From NCBI RefSeq assembly GCF_900107015.1, contig NZ_FNOI01000001.1, forward strand, positions 436,501 to 500,500: a stretch of DNA of 64,000 nucleotides, given 5' to 3'. The stretch comes from Litoreibacter albidus. GTDB taxonomy: Bacteria; Pseudomonadota; Alphaproteobacteria; Rhodobacterales; Rhodobacteraceae. The notes beneath the pieces are model-generated. The model saw only the letters and a list, made by a program, of their open reading frames with translations. It was not told the origin of the DNA and ran no database searches. Numbering within the stretch: position 1 is the first letter of the stretch; every line of letters starts with the position of its first letter. Shown in pieces: positions 51,377-60,243 of this stretch. A program made the translations under genes and the position numbers.

Positions 51377-52672
51377 CTAGAACCCCAGCTTGTCGCGTGT
51401 CGCGAACCACGTCATGGCGAGCGCAAGCAGCGGGGCGCGGAACGCAGGGCCGCCCGGAAATTTTGCGCAAGGTAGTTTAGACAGCGCATCGAACCCGTCC
51501 GTGTCGCCGCGCACAGCATCGGCAAGCACTTTCCCCGTGAAACCCGCAAGAGCGACGCCGTGGCCCGAATACCCAGCGGCGGCCAGAACGCCGGGTTGCG
51601 GGCGCGAGATAGAGGGCAGGCGGGACCGCGTGATCGCCAAAGTGCCGCCCCACGCGTGGGTGATCTCCACGCCTTTCAAGTGTGGGAACACTTGCGCCAT
51701 TGGTTTTCGCACGACGGCTGCGATGTCCGTCGGGAACGTGTAGCCATAGCTTTCCCCGCCGCCAAACAGCAGCCTGCCATCCTCACTCAGGCGGTAGTAA
51801 TTCACCACAAATTTGCTGTCAGACACGGCGATGTCGCGGCGCAAAACATCTATCGCGCGCGAGCCAAGTGGCGCTGTCGCGGCAATGAAATTGTTGATCG
51901 GCATCACGCGCGTTGCGGTGTCGCGGCTGAGTTCGGTGCCATACCCGTTGGTCGCTTGGATCACATGCGTGGCGACAACCCGCCCGCCGTCGCACCGTAC
52001 GGTGGTCCCGTCGATCCCCAGTGCGCGCGTCGTCTCAAAGATGCGTACGCCCGCCGCGACACAGGCGCGGGCCAAGCCCAAGGCGTAGCGCAACGGATGC
52101 AAATGCCCCGCGCCATGATCCAGCGTGCCGCCCTGATAAACGGGGGACCGCACGATATCATAGAGCGCTTCTTGGGAGAGGGGTTCTAAGTCGCCATAGC
52201 TATAGTGCTCCGCCAAGTAGGCCGCATTGGCGTGATCTGTCACCGTCTCGCCAGCGTGCCAATTCGCGTGGGCGATGCCATTGGTAAAGCGGGCCTCAGG
52301 CGCGTAGGTCGCGCACAGTTTTTTGGTCAAGGACATCGCGCCTTGTGACATTGCCCATAGCTTGATCGCGTCGTCTTTTCCCAACAGTTTTTCAAGGGTT
52401 TGCTGAGACGTATTAAAGCCAGATTGTACCTGACCACCATTACGCCCCGACGCGCCAAATCCAACGCGTTGCGCGTCGATTAAGACGACGTCCAACCCCG
52501 CCTGCGCGGCGTGTAGCGCGGCGGACAGACCTGTGTAGCCGCCGCCAATGACGCAAAGGTCCGCACGCTGGTCACTGGTTAGGGCGTCAAACGCGGGCAG
52601 CTTATCGGCGGTGTCCGCATACCACCCGTCGGGGTAGCACCCACGGCGGTCGTTCGCGTCGAGCAGGTTCAT
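51377..52672 (-). CDS. puuB: FAD-dependent amine oxidase, gamma-glutamylputrescine oxidase type
   Basis: 431 residues of the DAO family. The FAD dinucleotide-binding motif VIGGGYTGLSAALHAAQAGLDVVLID begins the domain (43-48 GGGYTG); GFGASGRNGGQ and the terminal GYSGHGVALAGFTGKVLAD are typical of PuuB-like oxidases. Oxidises a gamma-glutamylated amine to the aldehyde, producing peroxide and ammonia. Overlaps the upstream glutamine-synthetase-like gene by four bases. The symbol is by analogy; the actual amine is unproven. Confidence 0.8.
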   Translation of the reverse strand: MNLLDANDRRGCYPDGWYADTADKLPAFDALTSDQRADLCVIGGGYTGLSAALHAAQAGLDVVLIDAQRVGFGASGRNGGQVQSGFNTSQQTLEKLLGKDDAIKLWAMSQGAMSLTKKLCATYAPEARFTNGIAHANWHAGETVTDHANAAYLAEHYSYGDLEPLSQEALYDIVRSPVYQGGTLDHGAGHLHPLRYALGLARACVAAGVRIFETTRALGIDGTTVRCDGGRVVATHVIQATNGYGTELSRDTATRVMPINNFIAATAPLGSRAIDVLRRDIAVSDSKFVVNYYRLSEDGRLLFGGGESYGYTFPTDIAAVVRKPMAQVFPHLKGVEITHAWGGTLAITRSRLPSISRPQPGVLAAAGYSGHGVALAGFTGKVLADAVRGDTDGFDALSKLPCAKFPGGPAFRAPLLALAMTWFATRDKLGF

Positions 52673-54045
52673 ACGCTCAAAAGCAGATGCTCACGCTCCC
52701 ACGGAGAGATGACTTGTAGGAATTCATCGTACTCGGCGGTTTTAACGATCTGGTAAACCCGTGCAAATTCCGGATGAAGAACGTTGTGCATCTTATTGGC
52801 ATCTTTGAATAAATCGAGTGCCGAAAACAGGTCGCGCGGGATTTCTTCGATGCCCTCATAGGCGTCACCCTTGAATTCTTTGGTCGGGCGTTTGCGCTCC
52901 TTCAGGCCAAGGTAGCCGCAGGCCAGTGACGCGGCGATGCTCAGGTACGGGTTGCAATCCATCCCCGAGAGGCGGTTTTCCACGCGACGTGACGCCGCGT
53001 CGGAGATCGGCACGCGGATACCTGTGGTGCGGTTATCGCGGCCCCACTCCAGATTGATGGGGGCGGCGTGGTCTTTGACGTAGCGCCGGTAGCTGTTCAC
53101 GTAGGGCGCAATCAACGCCACGACCGATGGCAGGTGGTTTTGCAAACCGGCGATGAAGTGAAAGAACGCGTCCGTTTCAGCGCCGCGTCCGCCGGTAAAA
53201 ATGTTCTTACCGGTCTCGCGGTCCAGAACCGAATGGTGAATGTGCATCGCACTACCGGGTTCACCCTCGATAGGCTTGGCCATAAAGGTGGCAAAGCAAT
53301 CGTGGCGCAACGCGGCTTCGCGGATCAGGCGTTTGAAGTAGAAAATCTCGTCAGCGAGCTTCACAGGGTCACCGTGCTGCAAGTTGATTTCTAACTGACC
53401 TGCGCCGCCTTCTTGGGTGATGCCGTCGATCTCGAAACCCATGTGTTCCGCGAAATCGTAGATGTCATCAATCACGGGGCCAAACTCATCCACAGCGCTC
53501 ATCGAATAGGCTTGGCGAGCGGCGGCGGGACGGCCGGATCGGCCCATCATTGGCATGATCGCTTCCGCTGGATTGATGTTTCGCGCGACGAGGTAGAATT
53601 CCATCTCAGGCGCTACGACAGGCTCCCAGCCTTCCTTGCGGTAAAGCTCTACCACCCGTTTTAGAACGTTGCGTGGGGAGAAGGGGATCGGTTCGCCATT
53701 TTGGTCGAAGGCGTCGTGGATCACTTGCAGCGTCCAGTCGCCAGTCCACGGCGCGGCGCAGGCTGTCTCCATATCCGGTCGCAAGATCATGTCGGGTTCT
53801 GTGAAACCATTTTCACCAGCGGCTTCGCCCCAACCACCAGTGATGGTTTGGAAGTAGATGGAGTTGGGCAGGAAAAATTGCGACTGCCGCGCGAATTTGG
53901 AGGCGGGCACAGCCTTGCCGCGCGCAATACCAGGCAGGTCAGAGACGACGCATTCTACCTCGTCCAGACGGTGACCGTTCAAGTATTCCTGCGCCGCATC
54001 GGGCAGGTTCTGCATCCAGTCGGTGTCTAAGGGGCTAATCTGCAT
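52669..54045 (-). CDS. puuA: Glutamine-synthetase-like gamma-glutamylamine ligase
   Basis: 458 residues of the glutamine synthetase family. Catalytic-site motifs: APEMEFYLVA, EGGAGQLEINLQHGD, SAMHIHHSVLD, NSYRRY and RTTGIRVP. Such proteins join glutamate to putrescine or other amines with ATP. ATG 54043-54045 with GAGG upstream was chosen; a GTG four codons earlier is possible. It overlaps the amidotransferase gene by 11 bases and the FAD oxidase by four, so the three are coupled. Symbol by analogy only. Confidence 0.82.
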   Translation of the reverse strand: MQISPLDTDWMQNLPDAAQEYLNGHRLDEVECVVSDLPGIARGKAVPASKFARQSQFFLPNSIYFQTITGGWGEAAGENGFTEPDMILRPDMETACAAPWTGDWTLQVIHDAFDQNGEPIPFSPRNVLKRVVELYRKEGWEPVVAPEMEFYLVARNINPAEAIMPMMGRSGRPAAARQAYSMSAVDEFGPVIDDIYDFAEHMGFEIDGITQEGGAGQLEINLQHGDPVKLADEIFYFKRLIREAALRHDCFATFMAKPIEGEPGSAMHIHHSVLDRETGKNIFTGGRGAETDAFFHFIAGLQNHLPSVVALIAPYVNSYRRYVKDHAAPINLEWGRDNRTTGIRVPISDAASRRVENRLSGMDCNPYLSIAASLACGYLGLKERKRPTKEFKGDAYEGIEEIPRDLFSALDLFKDANKMHNVLHPEFARVYQIVKTAEYDEFLQVISPWEREHLLLSV

Positions 54046-54736
54046 GGACAGCCTCACGGGGCAGTTTGAAGAAGTCGGTGATTTTCTGGGCGAGCACAGC
54101 GTTGTCGTTGCTTTTCGCCGCGTTCTCTACCGCTAAATCCATGATGTCGTCAGGATAGTCCGCGCTGCCTTTGCGCAAGCGCACGAACTCGCGGATCACG
54201 CGGCTCTCGAACTCCGGATGTGGCTGTACCGTAAAGGCGCGGTCGTCGTAGACCAGCGCCGCGTGCTCGCAAAAGCCGTTGGACGCCACGGTTTGTGCGC
54301 CTTCCGGCAAGCGCAGCACTTGGTCTTGGTGCCATGCGTTCAGCTTTACCGGCCCAAGATCGTCAAAGGTGTAATCATTCAGGCCAATCGCCCAGCCGCC
54401 GTCGAACTTCTCCACATGCCCGCCAAGCGCTTGCGCGATGATCTGGTGGCCAAAGCAGATACCAACCATGGGCACATGGGCGGCGTAGGCTTGCCGGATG
54501 AAGGTCTCCAGCAGCGGAATGAACGCATGATCCTCGTACGCGCCGTGGCGTGAACCGGTGAGCAGCCACCCGTCGCAGTCGCGTATATTTGTGGGGAACT
54601 GTAAGTGCTCCACATCGTAGGTCTCAAACGTGAAGTCGCGTCCGGCCAGGAGGGCGTGGAACATATCCGCATAGTCGCCGAACTGATCTGCAACTTCGGG
54701 GGCCGCATGTCCGCAGACCAATATGCCGATTTTCAT
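54035..54736 (-). CDS. Class I glutamine amidotransferase-like protein
   Basis: 233 residues. The catalytic triad is intact: Cys94 in GICFGHQ, His173 and Glu175 in VQPHPEFESR. The family of free-standing GATase-like proteins includes gamma-glutamyl hydrolases. In a puu-like context it may remove glutamate from a gamma-glutamylated product (PuuD role), although PuuD belongs to a different GATase subgroup. AAGAGG precedes the ATG. Located between two glutamine-synthetase-like genes. Confidence 0.8.
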   Translation of the reverse strand: MKIGILVCGHAAPEVADQFGDYADMFHALLAGRDFTFETYDVEHLQFPTNIRDCDGWLLTGSRHGAYEDHAFIPLLETFIRQAYAAHVPMVGICFGHQIIAQALGGHVEKFDGGWAIGLNDYTFDDLGPVKLNAWHQDQVLRLPEGAQTVASNGFCEHAALVYDDRAFTVQPHPEFESRVIREFVRLRKGSADYPDDIMDLAVENAAKSNDNAVLAQKITDFFKLPREAVHAD

Positions 54737-54775
54737 TCTCGCCTCTTAAAACAGATGTTGCCGTATATGGTGCGT

Positions 54776-56110
54776 CTAGACGGTATCAAGATACAGGTCG
54801 ATGCGTTCCACCTCGGTCAGCTCAAGATAGTATTGCGCTTCTTGCTTCTTAGTCATCAGATAATTGCGGATCAACTGGCGGGGCAAAATGCGGTGCAAAA
54901 GCTCTGAGGTCTCAAACGCGGTAATTGCGCCTTCCCACGTGGTCGGCAATTGCGGAAGTTCCTCGTCATAGGCGGAGCCGGTGATTGGTGCGGGGGCCTG
55001 CATCTCATCCTCCATACCGACCAATGCGGCGCCCAGAACGGTGGCAAGCATCAGATAGGGGTTGATATCGCCGCCCGCCACGCGGTGCTCTATCCGGCGT
55101 GCTTGATGGGCGCCTGCGGGCACACGGATGGCAGAGGTGCGGTTCTCATAGGCCCACGCGATGCCCGTTGGGGCATGCGCACCTGGGGTGAAGCGTTCGT
55201 AGCTGTTGCCGTGTGGGGCAAAGATCAACATGGAGGCTGGCATCGCCTCAATGCAACCCGCGATAGCGTGGCGCAGGGCGGGGGTGCCTTCGTCGCCGCC
55301 GTTGTCGAAGATGTTGTTGCCGTCGGCGTCCAGTACGGAAAAATGCGTATGCATCCCCGTGCCGGAATGTTCTGCATATGGCTTCGCCATGAAGCTCGCG
55401 GCGAACCCGTGCTTGCGGGCAAGGCCGCGCGTCAGGATTTTGAACAACCAAGCATCATCGGCGGCCTTCATGGCGTCGTCGGTGTGGACAAGGTTGATCT
55501 CGTATTGGCCCATACCCGCCTCGGAAATGGCGGTTTCTGCGGGGATATCCATCGCTTCACAGGCGTCGTAAAGCTCGGTGAAAAAGTCATCGAACATGTC
55601 AAGCGCACGCATCGACAGAACTTCCCCGCCCAAGCGGCGCTTGCCGGACCTTGGAGCAGGCGGGGGTTGCAATTCGTCGCTGGAGTCGTCGATCAGATAG
55701 AATTCCAGCTCTGTGGCGACGACGGGGCGTAGGCCCTTTGCGGCATAACGGTCGACAACAGATTTGAGCGCATGCCGCGGGTCGCCATGGAACGGCGTGC
55801 CGTCTTCCAAGAACATCCACATCGGCAGCAACGCGGACGGGTTGACCAGCCAAGGCATCGGCACGAAGCCCCGCTCCGTTGGCATCAAAACGCCGTCGCG
55901 ATCGCCAGAGGCAAAGACCAGCGGGCTGTCCTCTATGTCGTCGCCCCAAATGTCTACGTTGAGGACGGACATGGGCATGCGAGACCCGTCCGTTGTTAGT
56001 TTATGTCCGAAGCGGGCGGGCATTCGTTTGCCGCGGGCCTGGCCGTTTAAATCTGCGACTGCGGCGCGAATGTTGCGCACGGTGGGGTTGTCGCGGAGCC
56101 AGCTGTCCAT
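54776..56110 (-). CDS. Second glutamine-synthetase-like ligase
   Basis: 444 residues of the glutamine synthetase family, with ATELEFYLID, EAGMGQYEINLVHTD, TGMHTHFSVLD, NSYERF and RTSAIRVP. It differs clearly from the neighbouring paralogue and has another metal/substrate-site context (HTHF versus HIHH). It could ligate glutamate to a different amine. The 39-base gap to the amidotransferase and three-base gap to the upstream permease place it in the same transcript. Confidence 0.85.
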   Translation of the reverse strand: MDSWLRDNPTVRNIRAAVADLNGQARGKRMPARFGHKLTTDGSRMPMSVLNVDIWGDDIEDSPLVFASGDRDGVLMPTERGFVPMPWLVNPSALLPMWMFLEDGTPFHGDPRHALKSVVDRYAAKGLRPVVATELEFYLIDDSSDELQPPPAPRSGKRRLGGEVLSMRALDMFDDFFTELYDACEAMDIPAETAISEAGMGQYEINLVHTDDAMKAADDAWLFKILTRGLARKHGFAASFMAKPYAEHSGTGMHTHFSVLDADGNNIFDNGGDEGTPALRHAIAGCIEAMPASMLIFAPHGNSYERFTPGAHAPTGIAWAYENRTSAIRVPAGAHQARRIEHRVAGGDINPYLMLATVLGAALVGMEDEMQAPAPITGSAYDEELPQLPTTWEGAITAFETSELLHRILPRQLIRNYLMTKKQEAQYYLELTEVERIDLYLDTV

Positions 56111-56113
56111 GTG

Positions 56114-56920
56114 TTACCTGATGATTTGAGGACGATAGCGCAGCTTTCGCCGCGCCTCTTGCGGAAGGTGGCGGTTGAGCCGTTTGTTTACAAGGCCGAA
56201 CGCGCCAATAACGATCAGCGTCAGCAAGATAAAATAGCCCGCCACGATGGGGTAGGGGACGAAGGGGTTGAAGGTCTTATCGGCGAAGTAATTCGCATAG
56301 TATAGCGCGTCGCCCTTCTGTTGAAATGCTGGGAAGCCAGTGAAGAACACAAGCGTGGTCGCGTGAAACAGAAAGATCGCTTCGTTTGTGTAGGCGGGCC
56401 ACGCGAGGCGCAGCATTGTCGGCCAGACCACGCGGCGAAACCGCGTCCAGCCGGTCATGCCGTAGGCCTCTGCAGCCTCGACCTCGCCCTTAGGGACGGA
56501 GCGCAGCGCGCCGTAAAAGATCTCGGCGGAGTAGGCGGCAGTGTTGAGAAACAGCACGATCAAAGCGCCTGCCCAAGCTGACGTCAGCCAGCTGAAGCCG
56601 CCAGTTGCTTGTTTCAGGGTTAGGAACAGGAAATATGCGAGGAAGAACTGGATGAACAGCGGTGAGCCGCGGAACACCAAGATGAACCAATTGGCGGGCC
56701 GCCGCAGCCACAGGTTATCGGACGCCTTCGCCACGGCAACTGCTGTAGCCAAAACAAACCCTGTTAATAGCGCAAGCAAGCCAAAATAGATGTTCCAAAT
56801 CATGCCGGAGCCGATCAACGTCACCTGTTGGCAGATGGTGAAATCATCGCGCGGGAGCAAACGCTCCCCATACCCGATGGAGCGGAAGGCGTAAGCCTGT
56901 ACAGTGTCCCAGCAACTCAT
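56114..56920 (-). CDS. ABC transporter permease, polar amino-acid/amine type
   Basis: 268 residues, about six membrane helices, with the HisM-like EAA loop AYSAEIFYGALRSVPKGEVEAAEAYGM. Start ATG 56918-56920 (MSCWDTVQAYAFRS) overlaps the preceding permease by four bases. The N-terminal region to about residue 40 carries a Cys-containing segment (PRDDFTICQQVTLIG). Forms a heterodimer with the permease encoded just upstream. Confidence 0.9.
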   Translation of the reverse strand: MSCWDTVQAYAFRSIGYGERLLPRDDFTICQQVTLIGSGMIWNIYFGLLALLTGFVLATAVAVAKASDNLWLRRPANWFILVFRGSPLFIQFFLAYFLFLTLKQATGGFSWLTSAWAGALIVLFLNTAAYSAEIFYGALRSVPKGEVEAAEAYGMTGWTRFRRVVWPTMLRLAWPAYTNEAIFLFHATTLVFFTGFPAFQQKGDALYYANYFADKTFNPFVPYPIVAGYFILLTLIVIGAFGLVNKRLNRHLPQEARRKLRYRPQIIR

Positions 56921-57705
56921 TGGGTGCCACCCAAGGTGGCTTGTCCGTTGGTGAGACGCGCCATGATCCGTTCTAACACGACTTCGGAAAGTTTGGTGAA
57001 CGACAGGTAGAACACGAGCAGTCCCAAGAAGTACCACAAGCGCCAGTCGCCGTGCGGGTAGTCGGTGAAGCGCGGGGTCTTTGTCCCGCCCAATTCGCGG
57101 GCCCAATACACGATGTCTTCAACGCCCAGTAGGAACAGCAGGGGCGTGGCCTTGATCAACACCATCCAAAGGTTGCTAAGACCAGGCAAGGCATAAACCC
57201 ACATTTGCGGCACTGTGATGCGGCGGAAAGTCTGCGCGGCGGTCATGCCGTAGGCTTGCGCGGTTTCAATCTGCGCCTTGGGCACAGCATTCATCGCGCC
57301 ATAAAGCACATTTGCCGCGAAGGCACCAAAGACGATTGCGAAGGTCAGAACGGCGGTGAAAAATCCGTAAACCTCATGCACCCATTGTGGCGCGTCGCCC
57401 AAGGGCAGCTTGGCGGCTTGGCACACGACGAAGTCGTTGCCTTGGCGGATAGGCTGGTCCCAATCGGGGCACATGTATTGATGGCGCAGCCACTCGAACC
57501 CCTGATCTAGGGCGATGACAAAGAACAAGAAAAACGCGATGTCGGGTACGCCGCGAACAACCGCGATATAGATCTTGCCGAACCAGCGCAGCGGCAAGAA
57601 GTGCGAGCGCGCGGCCATCGCACCACCGAAGCCGAAGAGCAACGCAGCGGGCGCGGTGATAGCGAGCAGCGTCAGCACGGTGCCGAAGGCCCAATAGAGC
57701 CCCAT
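56917..57705 (-). CDS. ABC transporter permease, polar amino-acid/amine type (N terminus probably longer)
   Basis: 262 residues from the first ATG. It has a HisQ-like EAA loop FAANVLYGAMNAVPKAQIETAQAYGM and about six helices, plus a long periplasmic insertion (CPDWDQPIRQGNDFVVCQAAKL). The reading frame continues upstream without a stop for about 50 codons and encodes plausible protein (YCTDPTTLEGLSWLSCY then LTTGKH), but has no ATG, GTG or TTG there. The true start may be a rare codon such as ATC at 57772-57774 region or a CTG. See findings. Confidence 0.85.
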   Translation of the reverse strand: MGLYWAFGTVLTLLAITAPAALLFGFGGAMAARSHFLPLRWFGKIYIAVVRGVPDIAFFLFFVIALDQGFEWLRHQYMCPDWDQPIRQGNDFVVCQAAKLPLGDAPQWVHEVYGFFTAVLTFAIVFGAFAANVLYGAMNAVPKAQIETAQAYGMTAAQTFRRITVPQMWVYALPGLSNLWMVLIKATPLLFLLGVEDIVYWARELGGTKTPRFTDYPHGDWRLWYFLGLLVFYLSFTKLSEVVLERIMARLTNGQATLGGTQ

Positions 57706-57829
57706 GTGCTTACCTGTGGTCAGGTAGCAGCTAAGCCAAGACAGGCCCTCAAGGGTGGTGGGGTCGGTGCAATAACTAAAGATGGGAGTGCCTGCTGAAC
57801 GGTCGGAATTTAGGTATTTAGGAAGCAGT

Positions 57830-57860
57830 GATGAGGTGGAGCACGGTGCCCCACCTCATC
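57830..57860 (-). terminator. Intercistronic hairpin after the binding-protein gene
   Basis: GATGAGGTGG (57830-57839) and CCACCTCATC (57851-57860) pair perfectly over 11 bases. There is no T-run. Such stems behind a binding-protein gene commonly stabilise its mRNA relative to the permease genes. Confidence 0.7.
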
Positions 57861-57868
57861 CATAGTGC

Positions 57869-58600
57869 TTAGAACGTGGCGGAGCCAGGCAGGTGCTTGG
57901 CGATCAAGGCGTTCAAGCTACCGTCCGCTTTCATGGACTGGATGGCTTTGTTGAACTTCTCTTTCAGCTCCCCGTCGCTTTCGCGCACGCCGATACCGAT
58001 GCCGCCGCCCAGCAGAACGTCGTCGCCGATCAGCGACAGGTCTGCGTCAGCTTCTGCGATGGGCTCAAGGAATGCTTTGTCGGCCAGAGCCGCGTCCGCT
58101 TCACCGTTTTTGACAGCTGCAACGGTTTCTTCAGGGTTGGCGAATTCGACCAGCGTTGCGCCGGACATGGACGCGATGTGGCTTGCTTGGATGGTGGAGG
58201 CTTGCGCCGCAACCACTGCGCTTGCGACGTCTACATCGCTGCTGAGCGCGATGTAGGAGGACGGGTCGGGCTGTGTGTACGGATCAGTGAAGTCGATGAC
58301 TTCATCACGCTCTGCGGTGATCGACATACCAGCGATAATCGTGTCGTAGTTGCCGGACACGAGGTTCGGGATGATGCTGTCCCATTCGTTGGTGACCCAC
58401 TCGCATGTCAGCTCCGCGCGTTTGCACAGCTCGTCGCCCAACTCGCGCTCGAACCCGTCAACTTCGCCAGCGTCGTTGATGAAATTATAGGGAGGGTAGG
58501 CGCCTTCGGTGCCCATGCGGATTGTTTTGCCGTGGCCATCGGCCAGTGCAGCGCCTGCTGTCATGATCAGCGCGGTAGTGGCAAGGATCAGGTTTTTCAT
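57869..58600 (-). CDS. ABC transporter substrate-binding protein, polar amino-acid family
   Basis: 243 residues, SBP_bac_3 family. Signal peptide MKNLILATTALIMTAGAALADG (about residues 1-20), then the family start TIRMGTEGAYPPYNFINDAGEVDGFERELGDELCKRA. AGGAG precedes ATG 58598-58600. The ligand-binding pocket residues cannot be assigned to a ligand from sequence; given the operon it may be an amine or diamine rather than a standard amino acid. Confidence 0.93.
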   Translation of the reverse strand: MKNLILATTALIMTAGAALADGHGKTIRMGTEGAYPPYNFINDAGEVDGFERELGDELCKRAELTCEWVTNEWDSIIPNLVSGNYDTIIAGMSITAERDEVIDFTDPYTQPDPSSYIALSSDVDVASAVVAAQASTIQASHIASMSGATLVEFANPEETVAAVKNGEADAALADKAFLEPIAEADADLSLIGDDVLLGGGIGIGVRESDGELKEKFNKAIQSMKADGSLNALIAKHLPGSATF

Positions 58601-58637
58601 GTTGGATACTCCTAGTTTATGGGTCGTATTTTGATTT

Positions 58638-59417
58638 TTATGCCGGAACGGTTGCGCTGAGGAATTGTTGCAGCCGTTCCGTTTTTGGGGCGCCAAATAG
58701 GTCTTCTGGCGGGCCTTCTTCTTCGATCTTGCCTTGATGCAGGAAGATCACGTGGTCACTGACATCTGCCGCAAGGCGCATGTCATGGGTCACGATAATC
58801 ATGGTGCGCCCCTCAGCCGCGAGGTCTTTGATGACCTTTACCACCTCTTGCTCCAACTCTGGATCAAGGGCGGATGTGGGTTCATCAAAGAGTAGCGCCT
58901 TTGGCTCCATACACAGCGCGCGCGCTATGGCTGCACGTTGTTGCTGCCCGCCCGACATCTGGGCAGGGAAGACGTCGCATTTGTCACCAATACCGACTTT
59001 CTCCAAAAGGGCACGCGCACGGGGCTCAACCACCGAAGGATCTTCTCCCAGTACCGTGACGGGGGCCTCCATCACATTTTGCAGGATCGTCATATGCGCC
59101 CAGAGATTGAATTGCTGGAACACCATCGACAAATTCGTGCGGATCCGAGTGACTTGGCGATGATCGGCCGGGTGGCGGTTCATCGCGTGGCCTTTCCACG
59201 TGACGGGTTCACCCGAGAACAGGATTTCGCCTTGCTGGCTGTCTTCCAGCAGGTTGGCGCAGCGCAGGAGGGTCGATTTACCGGAGCCGGAAGAGCCGAT
59301 CAACGACACGACGCAGCCCGCATTGGCAGAGACCGAGACGCCTTTCAGCACCTCCAGCGAGCCATAGGCTTTGTGCAGGTCGCGGATTTCTAAAACGGGA
59401 GGTGTGTTGGCAGACAC
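58638..59417 (-). CDS. ABC transporter ATP-binding protein, polar amino-acid/amine type
   Basis: 259 residues with Walker A GSSGSGKS (41-48), Q-loop MVFQQFNLW, signature MSGGQQQRAAIARAL, Walker B ALLFDEPTSALDP and H-loop THDM, very like HisP/GlnQ. Energises the importer with the two permeases. The N-terminal SANTPPVLEIRDLHKAYG suggests GTG 59415-59417 as start; a TTG four codons upstream is the alternative, and neither has a clear ribosome binding site. First gene of the run. Confidence 0.92.
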   Translation of the reverse strand: MSANTPPVLEIRDLHKAYGSLEVLKGVSVSANAGCVVSLIGSSGSGKSTLLRCANLLEDSQQGEILFSGEPVTWKGHAMNRHPADHRQVTRIRTNLSMVFQQFNLWAHMTILQNVMEAPVTVLGEDPSVVEPRARALLEKVGIGDKCDVFPAQMSGGQQQRAAIARALCMEPKALLFDEPTSALDPELEQEVVKVIKDLAAEGRTMIIVTHDMRLAADVSDHVIFLHQGKIEEEGPPEDLFGAPKTERLQQFLSATVPA

Positions 59418-59490
59418 GGGAACTCGCAAATTGGTATCAGTGCTGCAATAGGACCGATATTTAGCGCGTTTGCAATGGGAATTTGACCCG

Positions 59491-60243
59491 TTACGCAGGG
59501 TAAGGCTGGGGCGCTGGAGGGGTTTTGACTGCCAGATAGGCCTCTGGTGAAAGCGTGGTGATGTCTGAAATCCCGAGGCATGCCTTGTCGGCGGGGGACA
59601 GATCGTGGATGGCGTCTTGCAGGGCGCGGAGCATGGCAGCGCGCGGCGCGGACTTGGAGCAGATGTAGGGCAACGCGGGCGTGGGGGCGGTGGTGTCGAT
59701 GACGCATAGCGCGTCGGCGATGCTGTCCCACTTCGATATCATCTGCCACGTCAGGGCATCAATCGCTGCGATATCGGCGCGGCCTTCGGTGACGGCCAAG
59801 GCGGAGGCTAGGTGCGCACCGGTTGCCAAACGGGTGCCAAGGTGCAGGCCTGCATCTTCCATATGGTGATAAAGGGCAGCCCAGCCGCTTTGGGACAGGG
59901 GATCGTTATAGGCCGCAGTTGCGCCATCAAAGGCGGCAAGCGGTGATCCTGTACGGTTTTTGTGGGCAATGAGGACGGAGTAGTAATGCCCTGCCCGACA
60001 ATCGAGGTTGAGAACCGGTGTCGCCACCAAGGCGACCTTATCCGACAGCCCCGCGCGGTAGGGGAAGCCACAGGTTTGCGACAGCATTAAGTTGGGCGAT
60101 TGCCAATGCGTCATCAAATCAGGAATGTGGCGGCAAAGGGCTTGCGGCGCGTCTGCGGGCAATCCCGCGCGGATGAGCTTCCAAAACCGGTCGTTCGCCG
60201 CCGCGGTCTCCGCGCGGTCGTACATGGGCAGGCTGGCGATCAT
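59491..60243 (-). CDS. PhnD-like substrate-binding family protein without signal peptide
   Basis: 250 residues of the phosphonate/phosphate-binding PhnD-like fold: IASLPMYDRAETAAANDRFW start, LMLSQTCGFPYR, YYSVLIAHKNR, AALYHHMEDAGLHLGTR. It lacks a signal peptide, so it is probably cytoplasmic and not a transport subunit. Start overlaps the TerB-like stop by four bases. No phosphonate genes lie nearby. Function unknown. Confidence 0.75.
   Translation of the reverse strand: MIASLPMYDRAETAAANDRFWKLIRAGLPADAPQALCRHIPDLMTHWQSPNLMLSQTCGFPYRAGLSDKVALVATPVLNLDCRAGHYYSVLIAHKNRTGSPLAAFDGATAAYNDPLSQSGWAALYHHMEDAGLHLGTRLATGAHLASALAVTEGRADIAAIDALTWQMISKWDSIADALCVIDTTAPTPALPYICSKSAPRAAMLRALQDAIHDLSPADKACLGISDITTLSPEAYLAVKTPPAPQPYPA

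Noticed and set aside
54035-54736. Firm assignment of the amidotransferase as PuuD
   Set aside because: The catalytic triad fits, but PuuD belongs to another subgroup; the role is only inferred from the neighbours.
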